A stretch of 8,310 bases of DNA from Caulobacterales bacterium RIFOXYB1_FULL_67_16 (GTDB taxonomy: Bacteria > Pseudomonadota > Alphaproteobacteria > Caulobacterales > Caulobacteraceae), in assembly GCA_001796045.1 (NCBI GenBank), contig MGLN01000032.1, positions 432 through 8,741 of the forward strand, given 5' to 3'. Positions 1 to 5,300 of this stretch are shown piece by piece. Both the position numbers and the translations under genes were made by a program. Position 1 is the first letter of the stretch; each line of letters begins with the position of its first letter. The notes under the pieces are model-generated. The model was given only the letters and a program-made list of their open reading frames with translations, was not told the origin of the DNA and made no database searches.

Positions 1-555
1 CTGGAGAAGATGGGCAACGACGAGGTCCGCGCCCGCATCGTCTATTCCGGCGCCGGCGGCATCACCGAGAGCGACGTCAACCTGGCCAAGTCGGCCGGGG
101 CGCCGATCCTGGGCTTCAACGTCCGGGCCTCGAAACAGGCGCGCGATCTGGCCGAGCGCGAAGGGGTCGAGATCCGCTACTATTCGATCATCTACGACCT
201 GCTGGACGACATGAAGGGCGTGCTCTCGGGCATGCTGGCGCCGCTGCAACGCGAAACCTTCCTGGGCAACGCCCAGGTGCTTCAGGTCTTCGACATCTCC
301 AAGGTCGGCAAGATCGCCGGCTGCCGCGTCACCGAAGGCGTCGTCCGCAAGGGCGCTCGCGTCCGCATCATCCGCGACGACGTGGTGGTGCTGGAGCTGG
401 GCGTGCTCAACACGCTCAAACGCTTCAAGGACGAGGTCAACGAGGTCCCCTCGGGCCAGGAGTGCGGCATGCAGTTCCAGGGCTTCCAGGACATCAAGGA
501 AGGCGACTACATCGAGTGCTTCACGGTCGAAGAGATCAAGCGCACCCTGGACTAG
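1..555 (+). CDS. infB: Translation initiation factor IF-2, C-terminal part (5' end outside window)
   Basis: This is the last 184 residues of IF-2, the GTPase that brings formyl-Met-tRNA to the 30S subunit and promotes subunit joining in the cytoplasm. The frame is open from base 1, so the ATG at base 10 is internal. The G domain and N-terminal domains lie outside the window. What is visible is the end of the core (SGAGGITESDVNLA, then GFNVRAS and RYYSIIYDL), followed by the C-terminal beta-barrel domain that binds fMet-tRNA, with AGCRVTEGVV, LKRFKDEVNEV and the conserved Glu-Cys-Gly at about residues 154-156 of the visible part. The match to E. coli IF-2 is strong by eye through to the last residues, so the C-terminus is intact. 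The gene ends 28 bases before an intrinsic terminator. The usual follow-on genes rbfA and truB are not present downstream. Confidence 0.97.
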   Translation: MEKMGNDEVRARIVYSGAGGITESDVNLAKSAGAPILGFNVRASKQARDLAEREGVEIRYYSIIYDLLDDMKGVLSGMLAPLQRETFLGNAQVLQVFDISKVGKIAGCRVTEGVVRKGARVRIIRDDVVVLELGVLNTLKRFKDEVNEVPSGQECGMQFQGFQDIKEGDYIECFTVEEIKRTLD

Positions 556-583
556 GTCCGGGTTCGCAAGCACCCACAGAGAC

Positions 584-617
584 AGGCCCGGAACCCAGGT
601 TCCGGGCCTTTTTCTTT
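584..617 (+). terminator. Intrinsic terminator of infB
   Basis: An 11-bp perfect stem (584-594 with 599-609) and a 4-base loop are followed directly by TTTTTCTTT. It starts 28 bases after the infB stop codon, so it should end the infB transcript. The 26-base stem-loop is nearly identical to the hairpin at 2650-2675. Confidence 0.92.
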
Positions 618-667
618 GCGTCAGTCCCGCGCATGATGCCCGCGTCGTCGGGGGAGGCGTCGCATTC

Positions 668-1477
668 ATGGCCAGGCCCAATCTGCCGTCCGGCGACTTC
701 TTCGGGGCAGCCTCGCGTACGGTCGAGGCCGGGGGCTTCCGGGTCGGCCTGTGGATCGCCAGCCGGCCGCCCGAAGGCGTCGAACTGCACGCCCATGACG
801 ACGCCCATTTCGTTCTGGCCCTGGACGGCGGCTATCGCAGCCTGGCGCATGACCCCTTGACGCCCCGTGACGCCGCCTTCGGCCCCGGGGCCCTGGTGTG
901 GAACCCGCCGGGCGTCGAGCATCGCGACTGTTTCGACGTCGCCGGCGGTCGGTTCCTGTCGATCAGCTTCGATCCGCCCAAGGGCGCGGGCCAGGGCGAT
1001 CCGCTGCGGCTGAGGGGAGCAGCGGCGGAGAGCGCCGCACGACGGCTGGTCGGGGTGGTCGGCCGTTTCGCGGCGGGGGACGCCGTGGCGATGGAGGGGT
1101 TGACCCTGGATCTGGCCGCGGCGGTGCTGTCGCCCCTGGACCTGAACGAGGACCCGGCGCCCGAGTGGCTGCTGCGGGCCCATGAGGTTCTGCACGACCT
1201 GGCCGACCAGCCGGGGCTGGAGGTGGCGACCGTGGCCCGCATCGTCGGCGTCCACGCCGTCTCGCTGGCGCGCCGCTATCGCCGTCATTTCGGCCGTTCG
1301 CCGGCGGCCGCCATTCGCCAGGCGCGGGCCGATCGCGCCGCCGGGCGTCTGGCCCGGGGCGTGGATCTGGCCGAACTGGCCGCACTCGGCGGCTATGCCG
1401 ATCAAAGCCATCTGACCCGCGAGTTCGGTCATATCTACGGCCTGACGCCCGGACGCTATCGCGCCCTGTTCGCCTGA
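668..1477 (+). CDS. AraC-family transcriptional regulator
   Basis: This 269-residue cytoplasmic DNA-binding regulator has the usual AraC layout. The N-terminal half (about 15-110) looks like a cupin-type sensing domain with a His-rich strand (HAHDDAHF, residues 41-48) and a second His after PPGVEH (residue 85). The C-terminal half carries two helix-turn-helix units: about 184-206 (VATVARIVGVHAVSLARRYR) and about 232-264, with the family pattern GGYADQSHLTREF then G-LTPGRYR. The ATG at 668 is supported by a purine-rich GGGGAGG at 651-657, ten bases upstream. The gene begins about 50 bases after the infB terminator, so it needs its own promoter, but no clear -35/-10 pair can be seen. The serine hydrolase gene follows on the same strand after 75 bases and is the obvious candidate target, though this is inference. 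The ligand is unknown. Confidence 0.9.
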   Translation: MARPNLPSGDFFGAASRTVEAGGFRVGLWIASRPPEGVELHAHDDAHFVLALDGGYRSLAHDPLTPRDAAFGPGALVWNPPGVEHRDCFDVAGGRFLSISFDPPKGAGQGDPLRLRGAAAESAARRLVGVVGRFAAGDAVAMEGLTLDLAAAVLSPLDLNEDPAPEWLLRAHEVLHDLADQPGLEVATVARIVGVHAVSLARRYRRHFGRSPAAAIRQARADRAAGRLARGVDLAELAALGGYADQSHLTREFGHIYGLTPGRYRALFA

Positions 1478-1495
1478 GCCGGTTTCACCTGTTCA

Positions 1496-1531
1496 AGACC
1501 CGGCGCGCGCATCCTGCCACACCTCGGGTCT
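1496..1531. repeat. Inverted repeat in the leader of the serine hydrolase gene
   Basis: AGACCCG (1496-1502) and CGGGTCT (1525-1531) are perfect inverted copies separated by 22 bases. The element lies between the regulator stop codon and the hydrolase start. It lacks a following T-run, so it is not a standard terminator. It could be an operator or an mRNA hairpin, or arise by chance in GC-rich DNA. Confidence 0.4.
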
Positions 1532-1552
1532 CGCTCCTCTTCAAGGATTGTC

Positions 1553-2644
1553 ATGCGTCCCCTGCTTCTCGCGGCCTTCGGTCTCGCGCTCATCTCCTCT
1601 CCGGTCCTGGCCGAACCGGCCTGGCCCGTCGCCGCGCCTGAAAGCCAGGGGGTCTCGGCCGAGGGGCTGGCGGCCATGGACGCCGCCGTCCGCGCCGGGA
1701 CCTTCCAGAAGATCACCAGCGTCCTGATCGCCCGGCACGGCCGGCTGGTCCATGAGGTCTATTTCGATGACGCGGGGCGTGAAAGCCGGCGCAACACCCG
1801 CTCCGTCAGCAAGACGGTCACCGCCATGCTGGTCGGCGCTGCGGTCGCGCGCGGCGACATCGCCGGCGTGGACGCCCCGATCCTGCCCTTCGTCGCCGAC
1901 CACGGCCCCTTCGACAATCCTGATCCGCGCAAGGCCGCGATCACGGTCGAGGATCTGCTGACCATGAGCTCGCTGCTGGAATGCGACGACGACAATTCCT
2001 TCTCGCGCGGCAACGAGGAGCGGATGTATCTGATCGAGGACTGGGTCAAGTTCGCCCTGGACCTGCCGATCCGCGGCTTTCCCGCCTGGGTTCCCAAGCC
2101 TGCGGACCAACCCTACGGCCGGGCCTTCAGCTATTGCACCGCCGGCGTGACCACCCTGGGCGCCGTGGTCCAGTCGGCGACGGGCGAACCGCTTCAGGCC
2201 TTTGCGCGCGAGGCCCTGTTCGGCCCCCTGGGGATCGAGGGCGAAGAATGGCAGATCTCGCCCCTGGGCCTGGCCCAGGGCGGCGGCGGCCTGGGCCTGC
2301 GCAGCCGCGACCTGCTGACCCTCGGCCAGCTGCTGCTGAACCAGGGCCGTTGGGACGGCCGTCAGGTCCTGCCGGAGGCCTTTGCGAAGGCCATGACGAC
2401 CCCGCATTCCACGGTCGATCCCGAACGGGGCGACTACGGCTATCTGGTCTGGCTGCCGACCTATCAGGTCAACGGCGTGGCCCATCCCGCCTGGGCCATG
2501 TCCGGGACCGGCGGCAACAAGGTGGTGATCGTGCCCGATCTGGACGCGGTCGTGGTGGTGACGACCGAAAACTTCGGCGTCCGAAATCCGCACGGCCTGG
2601 CCGACGCCCTGATCGCCGGTCACGCCCTGGCGGCCCTGCGATAA
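1553..2644 (+). CDS. Secreted serine hydrolase, beta-lactamase/penicillin-binding-protein fold (class C-like)
   Basis: This 363-residue protein belongs to the serine beta-lactamase-like family, which holds class C beta-lactamases, D-Ala-D-Ala peptidases and esterases. Residues 1-20 form a signal peptide with a likely signal peptidase I site after VLA (VLA|EP), so the enzyme acts in the periplasm or outside the cell. The nucleophile motif SxxK is S84-V-S-K87, inside NTRSVSKTVTAMLVG. The second motif, usually Tyr-x-Asn, reads Y194-C-T within FSYCTAGVTTLG. The third region is probably SGTGGN at 317-322, leading into the strand KVVIVPDLDAVVVVT. There is no lipobox. Length fits the family. The ATG at 1553 is preceded by an AAGGA-like site (CAAGGATTGTC). 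It sits 75 bases behind an AraC regulator and ends at a bidirectional terminator. Substrate cannot be told; esterase or peptidase activity is at least as likely as true beta-lactamase activity. Confidence 0.88.
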   Translation: MRPLLLAAFGLALISSPVLAEPAWPVAAPESQGVSAEGLAAMDAAVRAGTFQKITSVLIARHGRLVHEVYFDDAGRESRRNTRSVSKTVTAMLVGAAVARGDIAGVDAPILPFVADHGPFDNPDPRKAAITVEDLLTMSSLLECDDDNSFSRGNEERMYLIEDWVKFALDLPIRGFPAWVPKPADQPYGRAFSYCTAGVTTLGAVVQSATGEPLQAFAREALFGPLGIEGEEWQISPLGLAQGGGGLGLRSRDLLTLGQLLLNQGRWDGRQVLPEAFAKAMTTPHSTVDPERGDYGYLVWLPTYQVNGVAHPAWAMSGTGGNKVVIVPDLDAVVVVTTENFGVRNPHGLADALIAGHALAALR

Positions 2645-2645
2645 G

Positions 2646-2685
2646 AAAAAGGCCCGGAACCGCAGGTCCGGGCCTTTCCCTTTTT
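2646..2685. terminator. Bidirectional intrinsic terminator between convergent genes
   Basis: An 11-bp perfect stem (2648-2658 with 2667-2677) has an 8-base loop. An A-run lies on its left (2646-2650) and T-rich sequence (TTTCCCTTTTT) on its right. It overlaps the end region of the serine hydrolase transcript and lies just beyond the stop codon of the minus-strand lipoprotein gene, so it can end both. On the minus strand the stem is followed by TTTTTC, making that direction look the stronger one. Confidence 0.88.
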
Positions 2686-2701
2686 GCGATCGCCTGACGC
2701 C

Positions 2702-3277
2702 TCAGCGCGTCGGGCGGGTGACGCGCGAGGAGAGGTTCTGGACCACTTCGCGGGCGTCGAAGGCGTTGGGGTCGCCGGCGGGCTTGGGGCCGCGGCCCAT
2801 GATGATTTCGGCGTTGGCCTCGTAGCGGTCGATCTGACGGGTGTCGAAATCATCGCGCCACGGATCCCACGGGCTCCAGAAGCCGCCCCGATAGTAGCGC
2901 CAGGACGGGCCCCAGTACGGGCCGTAGAAGCTGTTGTAGCGGCTGTAGAAGGGATCGGGGGTGGAGACGAAGCGGGTGTCGCGGTCGGTCGCCCGGTTCA
3001 CGGTGGCGAACCAGTCATAGCCGCTCTCGACCGTCAGCTCGGCCGAGCGCAGCAGCAGGGACATCTCGACCTGTTCGCGCGAGGTCACCGAATTGCCGGC
3101 GAAGCTGACGCGATAGCGGTTCGACTCGACCCGCTGTTCGGAATAGCCGCCGCGCTGGCCGTTCAGGCCGGCAGGCTGATAGGGGGTGGCGGTGGCGCAG
3201 GCGGCCAGAGCCAGGCCTGCGGCCGTCGTCAGGGCCAGAGCCCTGAGCGTCGTCCTGTGTCGGGATAGGGCTTTCAT
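2702..3277 (-). CDS. Lipoprotein, CC0125/CC1285-like family
   Basis: This 191-residue lipoprotein has a signal sequence ending in the lipobox L-A-A-C with Cys27 as the lipidated residue, so it should be anchored to the outer membrane or, less likely, the inner membrane. The core (about 53-100: NRYRVSFAGNSVTSREQVE, LLLRSAELT, GYDWF) matches what I recall of the lipoprotein family named after Caulobacter CC0125 and CC1285, which has no assigned biochemical role. Residues 110-144 are remarkably aromatic: 15 of 35 are Phe, Tyr or Trp. The frame stays open upstream to an ATG at 3352, but the start at 3277 is preferred because a perfect AAGGAG lies 8 bases ahead of it and the signal peptide then begins at once (MKALSRHRTTLRALAL). 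The gene is convergent with the serine hydrolase. The LysE-type gene lies 98 bases upstream on the same strand. Confidence 0.87.
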   Translation of the reverse strand: MKALSRHRTTLRALALTTAAGLALAACATATPYQPAGLNGQRGGYSEQRVESNRYRVSFAGNSVTSREQVEMSLLLRSAELTVESGYDWFATVNRATDRDTRFVSTPDPFYSRYNSFYGPYWGPSWRYYRGGFWSPWDPWRDDFDTRQIDRYEANAEIIMGRGPKPAGDPNAFDAREVVQNLSSRVTRPTR

Positions 3278-3285
3278 GAAATCAA

Positions 3286-3291
3286 CTCCTT
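3286..3291 (-). promoter_or_regulatory. Strong ribosome binding site fixing the lipoprotein start
   Basis: On the minus strand AAGGAG lies 8 bases before the ATG at 3277. It is one of the best Shine-Dalgarno matches in the window and rules against the longer reading from 3352, which would put 25 residues ahead of the signal peptide. Confidence 0.85.
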
Positions 3292-3330
3292 GATCGCCCA
3301 TTCGGGCGCGCTGGCGGCTGAACGGGGCAT

Positions 3331-3344
3331 GAACAGGCCTGTTC
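3331..3344. promoter_or_regulatory. Perfect 14-bp palindrome (GAACAGGCCTGTTC), possible operator
   Basis: A perfect self-complementary sequence lies in the 98-base gap between the LysE-type gene and the lipoprotein gene, 54 bases upstream of the lipoprotein start. No T-run follows it on either strand and a palindrome with no loop makes a poor hairpin, so an operator for a dimeric regulator fits better than a terminator. The regulator is unknown. Its GAAC-N6-GTTC spacing does not match the alphaproteobacterial LexA box (GTTC-N7-GTTC). Confidence 0.4.
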
Positions 3345-3375
3345 CCCATCAACTTAGGACGAAGCGGAGCCGCGT

Positions 3376-4026
3376 CTAGAGCCTTAAGACGATCAGGCCT
3401 GCGGCGGTCAGCAGCAGCAGGCCCACGAACAGGCCGAAGCCGCGCCGGAACCGGGGCTGTTGCATCCGCTGCGACAGGGCGGCCCCGGACAGGGCGTAGG
3501 CGCTCATCGACATCAGATCCATGCCGATGACGGCCAGGGCGAACAAGGCCAGCTGCGCCGCGACGGGCCGGTTCACGTCCAGAAAAGGCGGCAGAACCGC
3601 CGTGAAGAACAGGATGGCCTTGGGATTGGCGATCTGGACCGCGAAGCCGTCGAGGAAGGCGCTGCGGCCCTTGTGAACCGCGACGGGGTGGTCGGGCTGC
3701 TGGGGGTCGGCGGGGGCGGCGTCGCGCCAGGCGCCGCGCAATGCCTTGATCCCCAGCCAGGCCACATAGAGGGCGCCCAGCAGGGCGATCAGGTGGAAGG
3801 CGTCGGGAAAGGCCTTGACCAGGGCGCCCAGGCCCAGGGCGGCGGCGCCGAACCAGACCAGGGTGGCGCAGTTCATCCCCACCACCCCGACCAGGGCGGC
3901 GGCCCGACCCCGTTCCACCCCGGTCGCCACGGCGAACAGATTGGCCGGCCCCGGCGTGATCGCCATCACCACCATGACGCCCAGAAAGGTCGAATAGAGG
4001 TGCGGATCGACGGGCAGGGCGGACAT
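3376..4026 (-). CDS. LysE-family amino-acid/metabolite exporter
   Basis: This 216-residue inner-membrane protein is of the LysE/RhtB type. These transporters export amino acids or related small molecules, driven by the membrane potential or proton gradient. The family signature is clear near the N-terminus (MAITPGPANLFAVATGVERGR, then G-VVGMN) and again at about residue 130 (QIANPKAILFFTAVLPPFL). About six hydrophobic segments are visible, with a hydrophilic loop after the third (WRDAAPADPQQPDHP). The substrate cannot be told. The ATG at 4026 gives the usual family length. The frame extends to a TTG at 4062 that would add 12 Arg-rich residues. Neither start has a good Shine-Dalgarno site, so the choice rests on family length. 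The two small secreted-protein genes lie upstream on the same strand, the nearer one 53 bases away, and cotranscription is possible. Confidence 0.9.
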   Translation of the reverse strand: MSALPVDPHLYSTFLGVMVVMAITPGPANLFAVATGVERGRAAALVGVVGMNCATLVWFGAAALGLGALVKAFPDAFHLIALLGALYVAWLGIKALRGAWRDAAPADPQQPDHPVAVHKGRSAFLDGFAVQIANPKAILFFTAVLPPFLDVNRPVAAQLALFALAVIGMDLMSMSAYALSGAALSQRMQQPRFRRGFGLFVGLLLLTAAGLIVLRL

Positions 4027-4055
4027 GCGGCGTCGTGTCGCCGCGATCCGCCGTG

Positions 4056-4081
4056 AGGTCAAGCCGTCAGGTCAAGCCGTC
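4056..4081. repeat. Perfect 13-bp tandem duplication
   Basis: The unit AGGTCAAGCCGTC occurs twice with no gap (4056-4068 and 4069-4081) and is followed by AGG, the start of a third copy. It spans the end of the upstream secreted-protein gene, whose stop codon uses 4080-4082, and the start region of the LysE-type gene. The possible TTG start at 4062 lies inside it. It looks like a replication-slippage duplication. Confidence 0.85.
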
Positions 4082-4652
4082 AGGGGGCCGGGGTTTCGGG
4101 CGGCTCCGGCGGCTCGGGGGCTTCCGGCGCCTCGGCGTCGGCTTCCAGCGACTCCTCGGCCTGGTCCAGGGCGTACTGGGCGATCAGACCATAGGTTTCC
4201 AGCTGGTCGGGATCGGGATTGGTCCAGGCGCTGTTGCGGGCGATGCCGGCGCCGGCGACGACGCCCTGCTGAATCCCGTCCGCCATCGCCTGCTGGACCT
4301 CGGGATCGTTCAGGGCCTCTTCGACCAGGGCCTCGACGTCGATCTCCTTCAGGGCCTCGGCGGCCAGGGCCGAGGCGTGTTTGGTCGCCTCGGCGGTGAA
4401 GGCCGAGACGTCCGGCGCATAGTCGGACCAGAGGGCGGCGATCCGTCGGCCGCGCTCGCTCTCGCTCAGGCTCTCGTCCTCGGAAATGGCTTCGGCCCGT
4501 TTGCCGAAGGACTCCATCCGCTTTTCAAAGGCCTCGGCGGCGGTCTCCAGCCGGGCTTCGGCGGAGCCGGGCGCCGGGGCGGCGTCCTGGGCCAGGGCCG
4601 AGGACAGGGGCAGAAGGGCCAGGGCGGCGGTCAGGCTGAGGGCGCGGATCAT
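4080..4652 (-). CDS. Secreted protein of unknown function (paralogue of the 4731-5144 product)
   Basis: I do not recognise a named family. The product has 190 residues, beginning with a signal peptide (MIRALSLTAALALLPLSSALA, likely cut after residue 21 before QD), so it should be periplasmic or exported. The mature part is Ala/Glu-rich and mostly helical in character, with a probable amphipathic helix at about 31-56 (ETAAEAFEKRMESFGKRAEA) and further helices to about 172. It ends in a Pro/Glu-rich tail (EAPEAPEPPEPPETPAP), which is likely disordered. There is no Cys in the mature protein. The ATG at 4652 is chosen because GGAG stands 8 bases ahead and the signal peptide begins there; the frame is open to a TTG at 4694. 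It shares a spaced residue pattern with the gene upstream, suggesting an old tandem duplication. LysE follows after 53 bases. Confidence 0.75.
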   Translation of the reverse strand: MIRALSLTAALALLPLSSALAQDAAPAPGSAEARLETAAEAFEKRMESFGKRAEAISEDESLSESERGRRIAALWSDYAPDVSAFTAEATKHASALAAEALKEIDVEALVEEALNDPEVQQAMADGIQQGVVAGAGIARNSAWTNPDPDQLETYGLIAQYALDQAEESLEADAEAPEAPEPPEPPETPAP

Positions 4653-4660
4653 GGGAGCTT

Positions 4661-4664
4661 CTCC
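4661..4664 (-). promoter_or_regulatory. Ribosome binding site supporting the start at 4652
   Basis: The minus strand reads GGGGAGAAGCTCCC directly before the ATG, with GGAG 8 bases from it. This favours the shorter reading that opens with a normal signal peptide. Confidence 0.7.
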
Positions 4665-4730
4665 CCGTTGATGACCCGACCAAACTCCGCCCAAGGCCGC
4701 CCGGCCTCAAGTGAAATCGCGGTAAGGCGA

Positions 4731-5144
4731 CTATTGCGGGGCGGCGGGGGCCGTCGCGGCGGCCTCGATCTCGGCGCGGACCATGGCGGGGATGGACTTG
4801 ATCTCTTCGATGCCGGCGGCCACCTCGTCCGCCGGGGCGCCCTGGGCGGCGGCGAAGGTCTGGATCTCGGCGGCGAAGGCGTCGACCTCGGGCTGATAGC
4901 GCGCCTGGAGCGCGTCCAGGTCGGCCTTGGCCTTGGCCTTGTCCGTCTGGGCGGCCGCAGCCTGCATTTCGGTCGACATGGTCTCCATCGACTTGCCGAA
5001 GGCCTCGGCGCGCGCCTGAAGCGCCGCCTCCTCTGGGCTCCGCGGCGTTGGGGCCGAGGGCGGGGTCTGGGCCGTCGCCACGGCGGGGAGGGCGGCTGTC
5101 GCGGTCACGAGGACAGCGGCGAAGGCGCAGGACAGAAGACGCAT
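4731..5144 (-). CDS. Small secreted protein of unknown function (paralogue of the 4080-4652 product)
   Basis: This 137-residue protein of no family I can name has a signal peptide at residues 1-25 (hydrophobic AAVLVTATAALPAVATA, likely cut before QT), so it is probably periplasmic. The mature part is Ala/Glu/Gln-rich and looks like one or two long helices, possibly coiled coil (about 39-65 and 73-100), ending in an Ala/Pro tail. Cys6 is too near the N-terminus for a lipobox. Shared with the neighbouring product are EAF-x-K-x-ME at 47-54 and Y-x-P-x-V-x-AF-x-AE at 83-93, with 29 residues between the two blocks here against 31 there. An ACGGAG-like site lies upstream of the ATG at 5144. The gene leads the minus-strand cluster and diverges from the sensor kinase across 156 bases. 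The gap to the next gene is 78 bases. Confidence 0.75.
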   Translation of the reverse strand: MRLLSCAFAAVLVTATAALPAVATAQTPPSAPTPRSPEEAALQARAEAFGKSMETMSTEMQAAAAQTDKAKAKADLDALQARYQPEVDAFAAEIQTFAAAQGAPADEVAAGIEEIKSIPAMVRAEIEAAATAPAAPQ

Positions 5145-5300
5145 GGCGGAGGCTCCGTGAACAGCGGCGCCCGCCTTGCGGGGCCTGGCCGTCTAGGGAT
5201 GACCCCGCGCGCCATCCGTGGCAAGGCCGATCCGCCCATCAGGGATATTACTTAGTTCTGTGAGAACGGGATTCTTAAGCAATCCCGGCCAATTGGAGCC
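5145..5300. promoter_or_regulatory. Divergent intergenic region with three short palindromes
   Basis: This region must hold the promoters of both the minus-strand cluster and the sensor kinase. Its right half (about 5240-5300) is clearly AT-richer than its surroundings. It contains GTTCT-GTG-AGAAC (5255-5267), GGGATT-N7-AATCCC (5268-5286) and CCAATTGG (5289-5296), one directly after another. A GANTC site (GATTC, 5270-5274), the target of the CcrM methylase in Caulobacterales, overlaps the second palindrome. I cannot assign reliable -35 and -10 boxes to either direction. Confidence 0.5.

Noticed and set aside
536..1432. Minus-strand open frame opposite the AraC regulator
   Set aside because: It would run through the infB terminator and stop codon and has no recognisable domain, whereas the opposite strand encodes a full AraC protein.
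1541..2623. Minus-strand open frame opposite the serine hydrolase
   Set aside because: Gly/Gln/His-rich shadow with no signal or motif; the plus strand carries a signal peptide and SxxK motif.
4035..5255. Plus-strand 406-codon Gly/Arg/Leu-rich open frame
   Set aside because: It spans opposite two genes with clear signal peptides and ribosome binding sites, and its repetitive glycine content is the reverse complement of Ala/Glu/Pro codons.
5255..5267. Possible LexA (SOS) box
   Set aside because: The alphaproteobacterial site is a direct repeat GTTC-N7-GTTC. Here the half-sites are inverted with 5 bases between them, and the nearby genes are not repair genes.
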